Assembly (NCBI GenBank): GCA_964624585.1
Contig: CAZUXE010000024.1
Span: 1 to 23,534, forward strand
Direction: 5' to 3'
DNA: 23,534 nucleotides
Source of the DNA: CAZUXE01 sp964624585
GTDB taxonomy: Bacteria > Hydrothermota > Tepidihabitantia > B3-TA06
Below the pieces are notes generated by a model. It searched no databases. It saw nothing but the letters and a program-made list of their open reading frames with translations, and was not told where the DNA came from. This document shows positions 15,872 to 22,118 of this stretch, in pieces (position 1 is the stretch's first letter; each line of letters begins with the position of its first letter). The position numbers and the translations under genes were made by a program.

Positions 15872-16165
15872 CTACGAAATAATACGCTCTGATTTCTCGA
15901 TAAGTTCACAGAACCCATCGTAATTAACAGTTTTTTCAGAAGGAGCGCTAAGGCCACGTGCAGCCAAATCTTCTGAAAGATACTTTACGCCTACTCCGGC
16001 TGACTCCAACTCATCCAATCTGCTACGCAATTCTGCAGGACCTTTTACAGCCAGAACAGCATCTTGAACGAAGAGGATTGTGTCTCCGTCTTTAGCTAAG
16101 TCTAAAGCCAGCTTCCACGCAGTGCGCTCAAAGGTGGAGCGTGATATAAGATAAAGATTATTCAT
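15872..16165 (-). CDS. DsrH/TusB-like sulfur-relay protein lacking the usual cysteine
   Basis: This 97-residue protein matches DsrH/TusB in size and pattern: NNLYLISRSTFERTAWKLAL, DGDTILFVQDAVLAV, VKYLSEDLAARGLS and VNYDGFCELIEKS. In DsrEFH the DsrH subunit normally has a Cys in the first helix. Here that helix (RTAWKLALDLA) has none, and the only Cys is at position 86. It may be a structural subunit. The upstream DsrF-like stop codon lies within AGGTGG, 5 nt before the ATG at 16165, and I chose that start. A GTG three codons earlier (16174) immediately follows the upstream stop and is less well placed. Confidence 0.83.
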   Translation of the reverse strand: MNNLYLISRSTFERTAWKLALDLAKDGDTILFVQDAVLAVKGPAELRSRLDELESAGVGVKYLSEDLAARGLSAPSEKTVNYDGFCELIEKSERIIS

Positions 16166-16174
16166 TTTTTCCAC

Positions 16175-16537
16175 CTAGTTAAATGTAATTACGTGATCGA
16201 CTTTGGAAATCAACTCACGCAATTCATCGTTTGTTATAAATTCTACAGAAATACAGTCATCTTTCAAGAGTCCGCGTTCAGTAAGTGATGGTTCGTGAAC
16301 GTAAAGTTTAGCGCCAAAATCGCCAAGTTGGGAGTAGGCGTCTTCCAGCTTGTGCATTCCCAAAGCTTCAGGATTCTGCCGCTTCTTTGCAACAAGAACA
16401 CCGTCATCTGCCAGTACCGCATGGGTTTCAACACCCATTCCAGCAAGACCGATTATGGCACGGAAACCTTCACCGGCAGAGGCCATACCGTAGGGAGCGG
16501 TACGAATAAGTATCATTACTTTCTTTGAATCAGCCAT
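16175..16537 (-). CDS. DsrF/TusC-like sulfur-relay protein
   Basis: This 120-residue DsrE-superfamily protein opens with KKVMILIRTAPYGMASAGEGFRA and ends with DHVITF. Its central motif AKLYVHEPSLTERGLL is like TusC/DsrF, in which SLxxRG follows the active-site strand. The canonical CGPC-type cysteine is absent, as in most DsrF proteins, and a Cys at 95 is not at a known functional place. It lies between a DsrE-like and a DsrH-like gene with gaps of 2 and about 9 nt, the order of dsrEFH/tusDCB, and would form a hetero-oligomer with them in the cytoplasm. No strong ribosome site precedes the ATG, so coupling with the upstream gene is likely. Confidence 0.85.
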   Translation of the reverse strand: MADSKKVMILIRTAPYGMASAGEGFRAIIGLAGMGVETHAVLADDGVLVAKKRQNPEALGMHKLEDAYSQLGDFGAKLYVHEPSLTERGLLKDDCISVEFITNDELRELISKVDHVITFN

Positions 16538-16539
16538 GA

Positions 16540-16902
16540 TTAAAACCCAAAAGAAAGGAAGCGATCACAGTCATTGGCGTAATTCACCAATACCGCCATG
16601 CCTCCAAGTTTAGTGTTTTCAATAATATCAGCCCTTTTTATTCCTCTAAACTTGGCGCAGGTGCCACAGGCTTTTATTTCAGCGCCAGCAGCGGCAAGTT
16701 CTGCCATCATTTCAGCAATATTGCGTTCCTGGGGCGAGGAAATCTGACTTTTAAGATTGATTGTTGCATCTTCGTAGAAGAACATCTTAACCTTGTGTCC
16801 TCTGGCTAAAAGTCGTTTGACCAAATTGTAGCAGGTATCCACGTTTTGCGAGGTATAAGGACCTGTGCGAAGTAGAAAACCTATTGTTTTTACCTGACTC
16901 AT
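16540..16902 (-). CDS. DsrE/TusD-like sulfur-relay protein with CGTC motif
   Basis: This 120-residue DsrE-family protein has an N-terminal strand and loop TIGFLLRTGPYTSQN, then HKVKMFFYEDATINL, and the sulfur-carrying site IKACGTCAKFRGI with Cys79 and Cys82. In TusD/DsrE a single Cys of this strand carries the persulfide. The CxxC form is common in stand-alone DsrE proteins of anaerobes. It is the first of the DsrE-F-H-like trio. The ATG follows TAGGAG by 8 nt, and the TAG is the stop codon of the preceding DsrE2-like gene, so the genes are translated in sequence. Role inferred: persulfide acceptor from TusA or donor to the lipoyl carrier. Confidence 0.87.
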   Translation of the reverse strand: MSQVKTIGFLLRTGPYTSQNVDTCYNLVKRLLARGHKVKMFFYEDATINLKSQISSPQERNIAEMMAELAAAGAEIKACGTCAKFRGIKRADIIENTKLGGMAVLVNYANDCDRFLSFGF

Positions 16903-16913
16903 AAGTAAATCTC

Positions 16914-17327
16914 CTAACCAATAAACAGCTGAACAGACGCTTCGGCGGCCAGTTTTAGAAACTGGGCGGCGCCAACTATTTTAACTCCATCAAGGAGGTC
17001 TTCTTTCTTATAATCAAAAAGTTTTGCAGTGGTATTACAGGCATAAAGATTAACACCTGAGGCCTGAGCCATTTCTAAAAGCTCTGGCCAGGTTGCAATG
17101 CCAAGCTTTTTCATCTTTTTATTCATCATACCTGTACCAACACTCATAAGTCCTTTAAGTTTTGGGGAAAAACCCTTTTTTAAGGCATCTAAGCCCCAAA
17201 AAGTAAAATATACGTTAGCCTCCATGCCCGACGCAGCTGCAGTTGTAGCAAGCATCATGGCTGCCATGGTTTTTTCCAAGGGCTTCTCGCTTACCACTAT
17301 TGCAAGCGCATTCTTTTTTTCTACCAT
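16914..17327 (-). CDS. DsrE2-like (COG2210-type) sulfur carrier protein
   Basis: This 137-residue protein belongs to the DsrE/DsrF/DrsH-like group known as DsrE2. After a lysine-rich start, ALAIVVSEKPLEKTMAAMMLATTAAASG and ANVYFTFWGLDALKKG precede the active segment VNLYACNTTAKLFDYKKEDLLDGVKIVGAAQFL, in which Cys97 is the probable persulfide carrier. DsrE2 genes are often next to tusA. An ORF extends upstream to 17444, but AAGGAG lies 5 nt before the ATG at 17327 and the extension is not family-like, so I take 17327 as the start. A promoter at 17362-17389 also sits inside the extension. Confidence 0.87.
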   Translation of the reverse strand: MVEKKNALAIVVSEKPLEKTMAAMMLATTAAASGMEANVYFTFWGLDALKKGFSPKLKGLMSVGTGMMNKKMKKLGIATWPELLEMAQASGVNLYACNTTAKLFDYKKEDLLDGVKIVGAAQFLKLAAEASVQLFIG

Positions 17328-17361
17328 ATTATCTCCTTGTCGAACATTAATATTCTCTTTT

Positions 17362-17389
17362 ACTATAGTTGTATCTGAGGCTTTGCCAA
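17362..17389 (-). promoter_or_regulatory. Candidate promoter before the DsrE2-like gene
   Basis: On the minus strand TTGGCA (17384-17389) and TATAGT (17362-17367), each one base from consensus, are separated by 16 nt. The expected RNA start leaves a leader of about 28 nt with AAGGAG, and would drive the DsrE2-DsrEFH-lipoyl carrier set separately from the genes upstream. Confidence 0.5.
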
Positions 17390-17564
17390 GGTCTGTTAGA
17401 AATATCTGGTAAGCCACGCAACAACTGGACTTGCAGGACATCAAGGAAGGTTTGCTTAAGGATATTCTGCAAAGAACTCAAATTAGAAATTAGATATCCT
17501 AAAGCCTACACAAACTCAATGTCCCTAGATTAACCGCCGATACGGAAAAGATTTAAGCAGGCTA

Positions 17565-17933
17565 TCAGTAGACAAGGCTGTGTGTGGAAATCATGACCTC
17601 ATTTACAAAAGTGGGTGCGTTTACAATTTTTGCACCTTCTATAAACTCCTCAGCAGGAATCTTACGGGAATTCACGCATGGACCGCAAAGCAGTATTTCG
17701 CCACCAGCTTCGGTAAACATCTTGACAAGTTCGGCCAAAGGGGGAAAGTTAGAAGCGAAAACATGAGGTAGACAGCTTTTTTTGGCAAGCATTACAGCCT
17801 TACCTTGAAAACCTATCTTTACATTTATGCCTGAAGCCTGGGCCGCTGTTCCCATAACGAATGGAATTGTTGCCTTTTCGGCATCTTCGGGACCCGCTGT
17901 TGCGATAATCAGCAGTTTTTTTTCGTCTGCCAT
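17565..17933 (-). CDS. DsrE-family protein with CGPC motif
   Basis: This 122-residue DsrE-superfamily protein starts with KKLLIIATAGPEDAEKATIPF and continues with GINVKIGFQGKAVMLAKKS and LAELVKMFTEAGGEILLCGPCVNSRKI. Cys83 and Cys86 form the CxxC at the sulfur-carrier position. It is probably a cytoplasmic persulfide carrier or thiol redox protein. The frame remains open to 17993, but AAGGAGG lies 5 nt before the ATG at 17933, so the 20 upstream codons are rejected. It is separated from tusA by 307 nt and from the DsrE2-like gene by 237 nt, looser packing than in the rest of the cluster. Confidence 0.87.
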   Translation of the reverse strand: MADEKKLLIIATAGPEDAEKATIPFVMGTAAQASGINVKIGFQGKAVMLAKKSCLPHVFASNFPPLAELVKMFTEAGGEILLCGPCVNSRKIPAEEFIEGAKIVNAPTFVNEVMISTHSLVY

Positions 17934-18240
17934 ATCTGCCTCCTTATATTTATAGTCGATAGACTCAATTTCGACATCCTTCCACCCGGCCAAGCGCCTA
18001 TTTATAAGAATAAACGCTCGTTTTAAGTCGCAACAATCTCCTCCGGTGAAACGGTTAAAATCCTCACAGCCCTACAGCAATTCAGGCAGACTAGCCCTCC
18101 GCCACAAAAACATACTAGCAGATATCAGCCTTAAGAAAGATAAGCAGGAGTAGGCGCAAAGTCAACAGTGGATAAGGTTAAGGTACTGATATAGCGTAGC
18201 TTAAAGCCTAAGCTCGCCGCAGAAGCAAACTTACTCAGTC
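17934..18240. other. Intergenic stretch between tusA and the first DsrE-family gene
   Basis: I see no gene in these 307 nt. A weak hairpin, AGCTTA (18198-18203) with TAAGCT (18209-18214), stands just after the tusA stop but has no T-run. AT-rich TATAAA-like sequences occur near 18000 and 17950 on the minus strand without a well-spaced -35, so a promoter is possible but not supported. Confidence 0.4.
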
Positions 18241-18471
18241 CTAGACCTTGCGACGAATGTAGAACTTAAGGGTATCGCCTTCTTCTTCCATTCCCAAGTA
18301 TTCGTTGCCGGTCTGGTCACACCAAGCTGGAAAATCTTCACGTGCACCTTCGTCATCAGCCAATATCTCAAGAACCTGACCTATTTCTATTTCTTTTATC
18401 TGCTGTGCAGTTTTGAGAATAGGCATGGGACAAAGCATTCCACATGCGTCAAAGGTTTTATCTTTTTCCAT
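18241..18471 (-). CDS. tusA: TusA-family sulfur carrier protein
   Basis: This 76-residue protein has the complete TusA/SirA/YedF signature near the N-terminus: FDACGMLCPMPILKTAQQI, with the persulfide-carrying Cys14 in the CPxP motif and a second Cys at position 10. LEILADDEGAREDFPAWCDQTGNEYLG follows, with a Cys51 often present in TusA proteins of sulfur-energy gene clusters. TusA receives sulfane sulfur from a desulfurase or rhodanese and passes it to DsrE-type proteins. Several such acceptors are encoded just downstream. GGAGG precedes the ATG by 7 nt. The upstream neighbour is the CMD-like gene. Confidence 0.95.
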   Translation of the reverse strand: MEKDKTFDACGMLCPMPILKTAQQIKEIEIGQVLEILADDEGAREDFPAWCDQTGNEYLGMEEEGDTLKFYIRRKV

Positions 18472-18556
18472 GATTATTCCTCCAATGAATAGAAGAGACG
18501 TCTGTTAGAAAGAAACAAACAGCAAAACAGAACGTCATAGTTATTCCAATAGATTG

Positions 18557-18934
18557 TTAAACAGCCCCTTGCCGCCTTTCTTCAGGAAGATAGACATCCA
18601 GGGCTTCTATTAGGTATCCAATATATTCGTAAACTGCGCCACCGCCCATTGCTAAAGCGATATTAGCCGCGTCCATAATCTCAGCGCGGGAGCATCCGGT
18701 TTGAACGCAAATCTTGACGTGCAGCTTAACGCACGGACGACAATGCTGCACGAGAACAATGGCCAGTTGGGCAAGCTCTTTATATTTTGCAGGTATAGCG
18801 GAGGGCTGCTTCGTAGCGCGCCACATATTCATAAAGGCGCCGGCAACATCAGCCGATGCTCTTCGGAATTTTACCTGCGCTTTATTAATTTTTTTCTGTT
18901 CTTCTTCAAATTGCCGAACACGCTCTTCGTCCAC
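18557..18934 (-). CDS. Carboxymuconolactone decarboxylase/AhpD-like protein
   Basis: This protein of about 125 residues has the CMD/AhpD core: YKELAQLAIVLVQHCRPCVKLHVKICVQTGCSRAEI, with the CxxCxxxH active site (HCRPCVKLH), then EIMDAANIALAMGGGAVYEYI. Such proteins act as thiol-disulfide or peroxide-linked redox enzymes, and true decarboxylase activity is unlikely from the motif alone. The reading frame allows a TTG at 18943, but GAGG is only about one base from it. The GTG at 18934 is better spaced and overlaps the upstream TAG by one base (TAGTG), so I use it. Its place between HdrB and TusA genes suggests a role in thiol redox of the sulfur pathway. Confidence 0.85.
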   Translation of the reverse strand: MDEERVRQFEEEQKKINKAQVKFRRASADVAGAFMNMWRATKQPSAIPAKYKELAQLAIVLVQHCRPCVKLHVKICVQTGCSRAEIMDAANIALAMGGGAVYEYIGYLIEALDVYLPEERRQGAV

Positions 18935-19167
18935 TACTGCCAATCCTCAGAACGAGACCTCAACAAATCACGCAACTTATCCAGAGAAGATAAAAGTTCA
19001 TCATCAAAGATATCGGCATCCAGTCTTTTAGTATCAAATAACCTACCGTCCACCTGAAAAGTCATCAGCTCCGGTATAATTTCGGCTCCGTAGATACCAC
19101 TGCCCACCATAAAAATGGCGTGTCCCAATGGGATATCGTCTTCAAAATCAGGAGGCAGGTTTTTCAC
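18934..19167 (-). CDS. 77-residue protein of unknown function between hdrB and the CMD-like gene
   Basis: I do not recognise a family. The protein is acidic (FEDDIPLGH, DADIFDDELLSS), has a small hydrophobic centre (AIFMVGSGIYGAEIIPEL) and a helical charged C-terminus (LDKLRDLLRSRSEDW), and lacks cysteines. Its GTG start lies inside the hdrB end (20-nt overlap) behind a GGGGG run about 6 nt upstream, and its TAG shares a base with the following start, so it is tightly built into the operon. This packing, with protein-like composition, supports a real gene. It may be a small accessory subunit of the HdrBC-like complex. Confidence 0.6.
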   Translation of the reverse strand: MKNLPPDFEDDIPLGHAIFMVGSGIYGAEIIPELMTFQVDGRLFDTKRLDADIFDDELLSSLDKLRDLLRSRSEDWQ

Positions 19168-20050
19168 TGTTTACCCCCAAACGCTCAAGGATTGCCTTGG
19201 GCTTAACGCGATTTATTTTGAATCCTAATTCATCTGGACCGTAACCTAGAGCCAGACCAAGAAGTTGGGTGTAATATATTACCGGTAGTTTATATTCCTG
19301 TTCCAGCTCTTTTTCAATCTTCTTTTGATTCTGCTCATACATTACATTGCAAAAAGGACATATAAGGATCATGGCTTCAGAACCGGAATCCACAACACTC
19401 TTAAGCTTACGCCCTGCCATGGCATAGGCTACATCAACTCGAATCCCCAATATCGCTCCGCCGCAACAGAGTTCCTGTTCAGAATAAGGGTTGGAGCGCG
19501 CGCCGGTAGCATTGATAAGGTCATCATAGATATGAGGATTTTCAGGATCATCAAACCCCTCAAAGGCCTCTGAAGGCTTAAAAAAATGGCATCCGGGATG
19601 AGCGCCCACAGCAAGTTCCTGCAAATCAACCTTTACTTCCTCACGAATACGTTCAACACCAACATCTTCATAGAGAACCCTTGCAAAATGCCTAACTTCT
19701 ATAGTACCTTTATATTCCAGTCCCTCAGCGGCCAGAATCTTGTTGACCTCGGCTAAGGTCTCCGGTTCGTGCTTAAGCTGATGATTAGCCTCAACCATGG
19801 TTCCGGTACAGGCAGTGCAAAGGGTAGTGATATCAAGTCCCTGCTTTTCAGCAAGCGCCAGGTTGCGTCCGGCCATTACCAAGGAGGAGCGCTGATTTAC
19901 CGACTTTATGGGAAAACCGCAGCAGGTGAATTCAGGGATATCAACAAATTCAATACCGAAATGACGGGCAATAACCCGTGCAGAAAGCTCGTAGTTCTGA
20001 GCGCGCACCGGAACTGTACAACCCAGATACAGGGCAAATTTTTTACTCAT
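19148..20050 (-). CDS. hdrB: Heterodisulfide reductase subunit B-like protein (two CCG domains)
   Basis: This 300-residue protein has both cysteine-rich CCG domains complete. The first uses Cys11 (YLGCTVP), Cys43-Cys44 (FTCCGFP) and Cys78/Cys81 (LCTAC). The second uses Cys154 (HPGCHFF), Cys195-Cys196 (LCCGGAI) and Cys231/Cys234 (ICPFC). In methanogen HdrB these bind two noncubane [4Fe-4S] clusters that reduce a disulfide, so a disulfide, trisulfide or persulfide substrate is likely. The ORF can be extended to 20107, but AGGAGG is 6 nt before the ATG at 20050, which overlaps the hdrC stop by 8 nt. No HdrA gene is present. The symbol reflects family, not proven CoM-CoB activity. Confidence 0.93.
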   Translation of the reverse strand: MSKKFALYLGCTVPVRAQNYELSARVIARHFGIEFVDIPEFTCCGFPIKSVNQRSSLVMAGRNLALAEKQGLDITTLCTACTGTMVEANHQLKHEPETLAEVNKILAAEGLEYKGTIEVRHFARVLYEDVGVERIREEVKVDLQELAVGAHPGCHFFKPSEAFEGFDDPENPHIYDDLINATGARSNPYSEQELCCGGAILGIRVDVAYAMAGRKLKSVVDSGSEAMILICPFCNVMYEQNQKKIEKELEQEYKLPVIYYTQLLGLALGYGPDELGFKINRVKPKAILERLGVNSEKPAS

Positions 20051-20690
20051 CTTTCCCCTCCTTTTCGGCACCGGAATCAGAGGTTTTTTCTGCATCCTTG
20101 GCTTCACTGGAATAATCGTACAATCCGGTAGCCTTGAAAATAGCCTTTATTGGGTCAGGGGTTTCGGTGAGTTCCGGAAGCTCAATTTTCGCTCTCTTTT
20201 TATTAATAAAGGCATCAGCCTCGTAAAGACGCCCATGGCCTTGAATTAGGTCTATTTGAGCGGTAAAGGCGGGATGAATATAACCGTTCTTAACGGCAAG
20301 ATTCTTTAAGGCATTCATCATTTCTGTGATGCGGACATCTTGAGGACAACGCTCAAAACAGGAATAGCAAGTGGAGCAAAGCCACACAAACTCCGAATTA
20401 AGCACCTCTTTCTTCATACCCAGAAGAGCCATGTGTATAATGCGACGCGGGTTAAAGGTATCTTCAATGGAGCGAACCGGACACGAAGCGGTACATGTGC
20501 CACATGCGTAACATCTTGTGATAAATTGACCGTTAGGTTCGGCCTGTATTTCATACTTAAAGCCGGGCTCCAGTTCATCAAACTTAACTACCCTTGGCTG
20601 TTCAGGCTTAACCGCCTCTGCAACCGCTTCTGACTTATTTGCGGTTTGAGGGTTCTGGTTAGTGTTATTTGTTACTTTTTCGTCTTCCAA
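20043..20690 (-). CDS. hdrC: Heterodisulfide reductase subunit C-like ferredoxin protein
   Basis: This 215-residue protein has two [4Fe-4S] cluster motifs: Cys60, 63, 66 and 70 (CYACGTCTASCP) and Cys105, 108, 111 and 115 (CSTCYSCFERCP). The segment RRIIHMALLGMKKEVLNSEFVWLCSTC between them is characteristic of HdrC. It should pass electrons to the noncubane clusters of HdrB. The first 40 residues (Asn/Glu/Ala-rich) and last 25 (Lys/Glu-rich) are low-complexity extensions not needed for the fold. The start is a TTG with GGAGG 4 nt upstream. The stop overlaps hdrB. The flavoprotein gene is 34 nt upstream. Confidence 0.92.
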   Translation of the reverse strand: MEDEKVTNNTNQNPQTANKSEAVAEAVKPEQPRVVKFDELEPGFKYEIQAEPNGQFITRCYACGTCTASCPVRSIEDTFNPRRIIHMALLGMKKEVLNSEFVWLCSTCYSCFERCPQDVRITEMMNALKNLAVKNGYIHPAFTAQIDLIQGHGRLYEADAFINKKRAKIELPELTETPDPIKAIFKATGLYDYSSEAKDAEKTSDSGAEKEGKDE

Positions 20691-20724
20691 AATTCCTCCA
20701 AAAATACCCTTGGTATTAATACCG

Positions 20725-21603
20725 CTAGTATTCGTGGGGCAGGCCTTCTAACTGTTCAAGAGAGAAGACAGGCCCATCTTTGCAAATGTAATAAGGGCCA
20801 ATATTGCACCTACCGCATTTACCCACTCCACATTTCATGCGGCGCTCAAGTGAGGTGTATATTTGATTGGGCTTAAACCCTAACTTTACTACAACCGGCA
20901 TGGTATATCGAATCATTGCCGGCGGCCCACACATCAAAAGCAGCGCGTCATCAGGACTGGGCGCTATTTTTTCTGTAACCGTGGGAACAAATCCAACTTC
21001 ACCACTCCACCCCTCAGCCTCACGGTCTACGGTAAGATGAATCTTCAAATCATCGCGCTTTGCCCATTCTTCAAGTTCAGCCTTATAAAGAATCATACCC
21101 GGTGTCCGCGCGCCATAGATTACAGTTACGTTTTTATAATCTTGCCTATGGCCGTCGATAAGATATTGTATTACCGACCTTAGGGTAGTAAACGCGAATC
21201 CGCCGGAAACTATAACAAGATTCTTTCCCTTGTACTTTTCCAAAGGATACCAGTTACCCAGAGGACCGCGAAGGCCTATGGGATCGCCAACATCCAACTG
21301 GTGCATAGTATTTGTAACCAAACCAGCACGATTTACCGTAAAACGTACATAATCCCGTTCTGTTGGCGATGAGGCTATACCGAAGGGCGATTCTCCCTTG
21401 CCAAGTACAGATATTTCGCAAAACTGACCGGGAAGGAAGCGAAAAGCCTCCTTATCTACAGGATTTACAAATTCAAGATCAAAGGTTTTAAGCATCCCAT
21501 CTTCAGATTCCAGCCGAATATCGGCAATTCTCATAGGTAAAGGAAGGTAGGGATTAGCTCTCTTGAAGTATAAATCGTTAGTCTCAACGGTTGATGTTTC
21601 CAT
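20725..21603 (-). CDS. AsrB/sulfhydrogenase-gamma-like FAD and [2Fe-2S] oxidoreductase
   Basis: This 292-residue protein belongs to the ferredoxin-NADP+ reductase-like family that includes anaerobic sulfite reductase subunit B and sulfhydrogenase gamma (HydG). It has an FAD-binding barrel (FLPGQFCEISV, ESPFGIASSP), an NAD(P)-binding half (VIVSGGFAFTTLRSVIQYL, LLMCGPPAM) and a C-terminal [2Fe-2S] site at Cys258, 263, 266 and 274 (MKCGVGKCGRC). The glycine motif GGFAFTTLRS departs from the usual GGGIGLAPLRS. It would exchange electrons between NAD(P)H and the HdrC/HdrB proteins encoded next. It heads the cluster and has a consensus promoter 8 nt upstream. Confidence 0.93.
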   Translation of the reverse strand: METSTVETNDLYFKRANPYLPLPMRIADIRLESEDGMLKTFDLEFVNPVDKEAFRFLPGQFCEISVLGKGESPFGIASSPTERDYVRFTVNRAGLVTNTMHQLDVGDPIGLRGPLGNWYPLEKYKGKNLVIVSGGFAFTTLRSVIQYLIDGHRQDYKNVTVIYGARTPGMILYKAELEEWAKRDDLKIHLTVDREAEGWSGEVGFVPTVTEKIAPSPDDALLLMCGPPAMIRYTMPVVVKLGFKPNQIYTSLERRMKCGVGKCGRCNIGPYYICKDGPVFSLEQLEGLPHEY

Positions 21604-21611
21604 TAGCCGTG

Positions 21612-21639
21612 ATTATAGGAATATAGAGGAAGTTGTCAA
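21612..21639 (-). promoter_or_regulatory. Consensus sigma70-type promoter heading the Hdr/sulfur cluster
   Basis: On the minus strand TTGACA (21634-21639) and TATAAT (21612-21617), both perfect, are separated by 16 nt. The ATG at 21603 begins 8 nt past the -10, so the RNA would start one to three bases before it: a leaderless message for the flavoprotein gene. No Shine-Dalgarno is present. Confidence 0.7.
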
Positions 21640-21807
21640 CCGAAAAACTCATTTTAAGCCAAGACATCTTGCATGACGGCTAATTTATATTAGCTAAAAA
21701 CTACCCAACAACAATCCGCATTATAACTTGTTAAGCGAAAAACCGTGACGACAAAAATAATAAACTTATTCCTGTTAAAATATTCAAGTAGATTATTATA
21801 TTAGATA

Positions 21808-21993
21808 TTATCCGACTAAAATGTTTTGCCTTCCTGACAATAATTTTATAAAAGGAATTATTCCAGCAACCCCCATTGCAATACCAAATATGAATCCGAT
21901 AGTAGAATTTTTTAAATTAAGCCATAGAGCTATGAGAATAATAATTGGAATGTGGAGAAACAAAAAAACTGTAATTTTACTAGGTAACTTCAA
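21808..21993 (-). CDS. Small two-helix membrane ORF, possibly a gene remnant
   Basis: This 61-residue ORF encodes two hydrophobic helices (TVFLFLHIPIIILIALWL and IGFIFGIAMGVAGIIPFIKLL) with a short polar tail. The only start is a TTG without a ribosome site, and the frame remains open upstream for ten or more codons with no better start, so it could be the C-terminal remnant of a longer membrane protein. It lies in the AT-rich right part of the window. No family recognised. Confidence 0.35.
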   Translation of the reverse strand: MKLPSKITVFLFLHIPIIILIALWLNLKNSTIGFIFGIAMGVAGIIPFIKLLSGRQNILVG

Positions 21994-22118
21994 TATTTCC
22001 CATTCTTTTCCATAAGCTGATTCAATCTCATATTAGTAATAACAATGTTGCATTCAAATATACAGCGTTGAAATAGTTTTCATTTCTTATCCTTTGGTAG
22101 TATCCATTTACATATATC

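Noticed and set aside
17328..17444. N-terminal extension of the DsrE2-like protein containing several cysteines
   Set aside because: AAGGAG is placed before the ATG at 17327, and a promoter-like pair lies inside the extension, so it is probably untranslated leader.
17934..17993. Twenty-codon extension of the CGPC DsrE-family protein
   Set aside because: AAGGAGG 5 nt before the ATG at 17933 marks the true start.
18198..18214. Possible terminator after tusA
   Set aside because: The stem is only 6 bp and AT-rich, with no T-run following.
18701..19057. Plus-strand ORF opposite the CMD-like and 77-residue genes
   Set aside because: It is antisense to genes with clear family motifs or tight operon packing, has no ribosome site, and its translation is not protein-like.
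20051..20107. Upstream extension of hdrB by 19 codons
   Set aside because: The extension is basic and not family-like, overlaps hdrC in another frame, and a good AGGAGG lies 6 nt before the ATG at 20050.
21821..22015. 64-codon plus-strand ORF opposite the small membrane ORF
   Set aside because: No ribosome site. The minus-strand frame has clear hydrophobic helices and is the better, though still weak, candidate.
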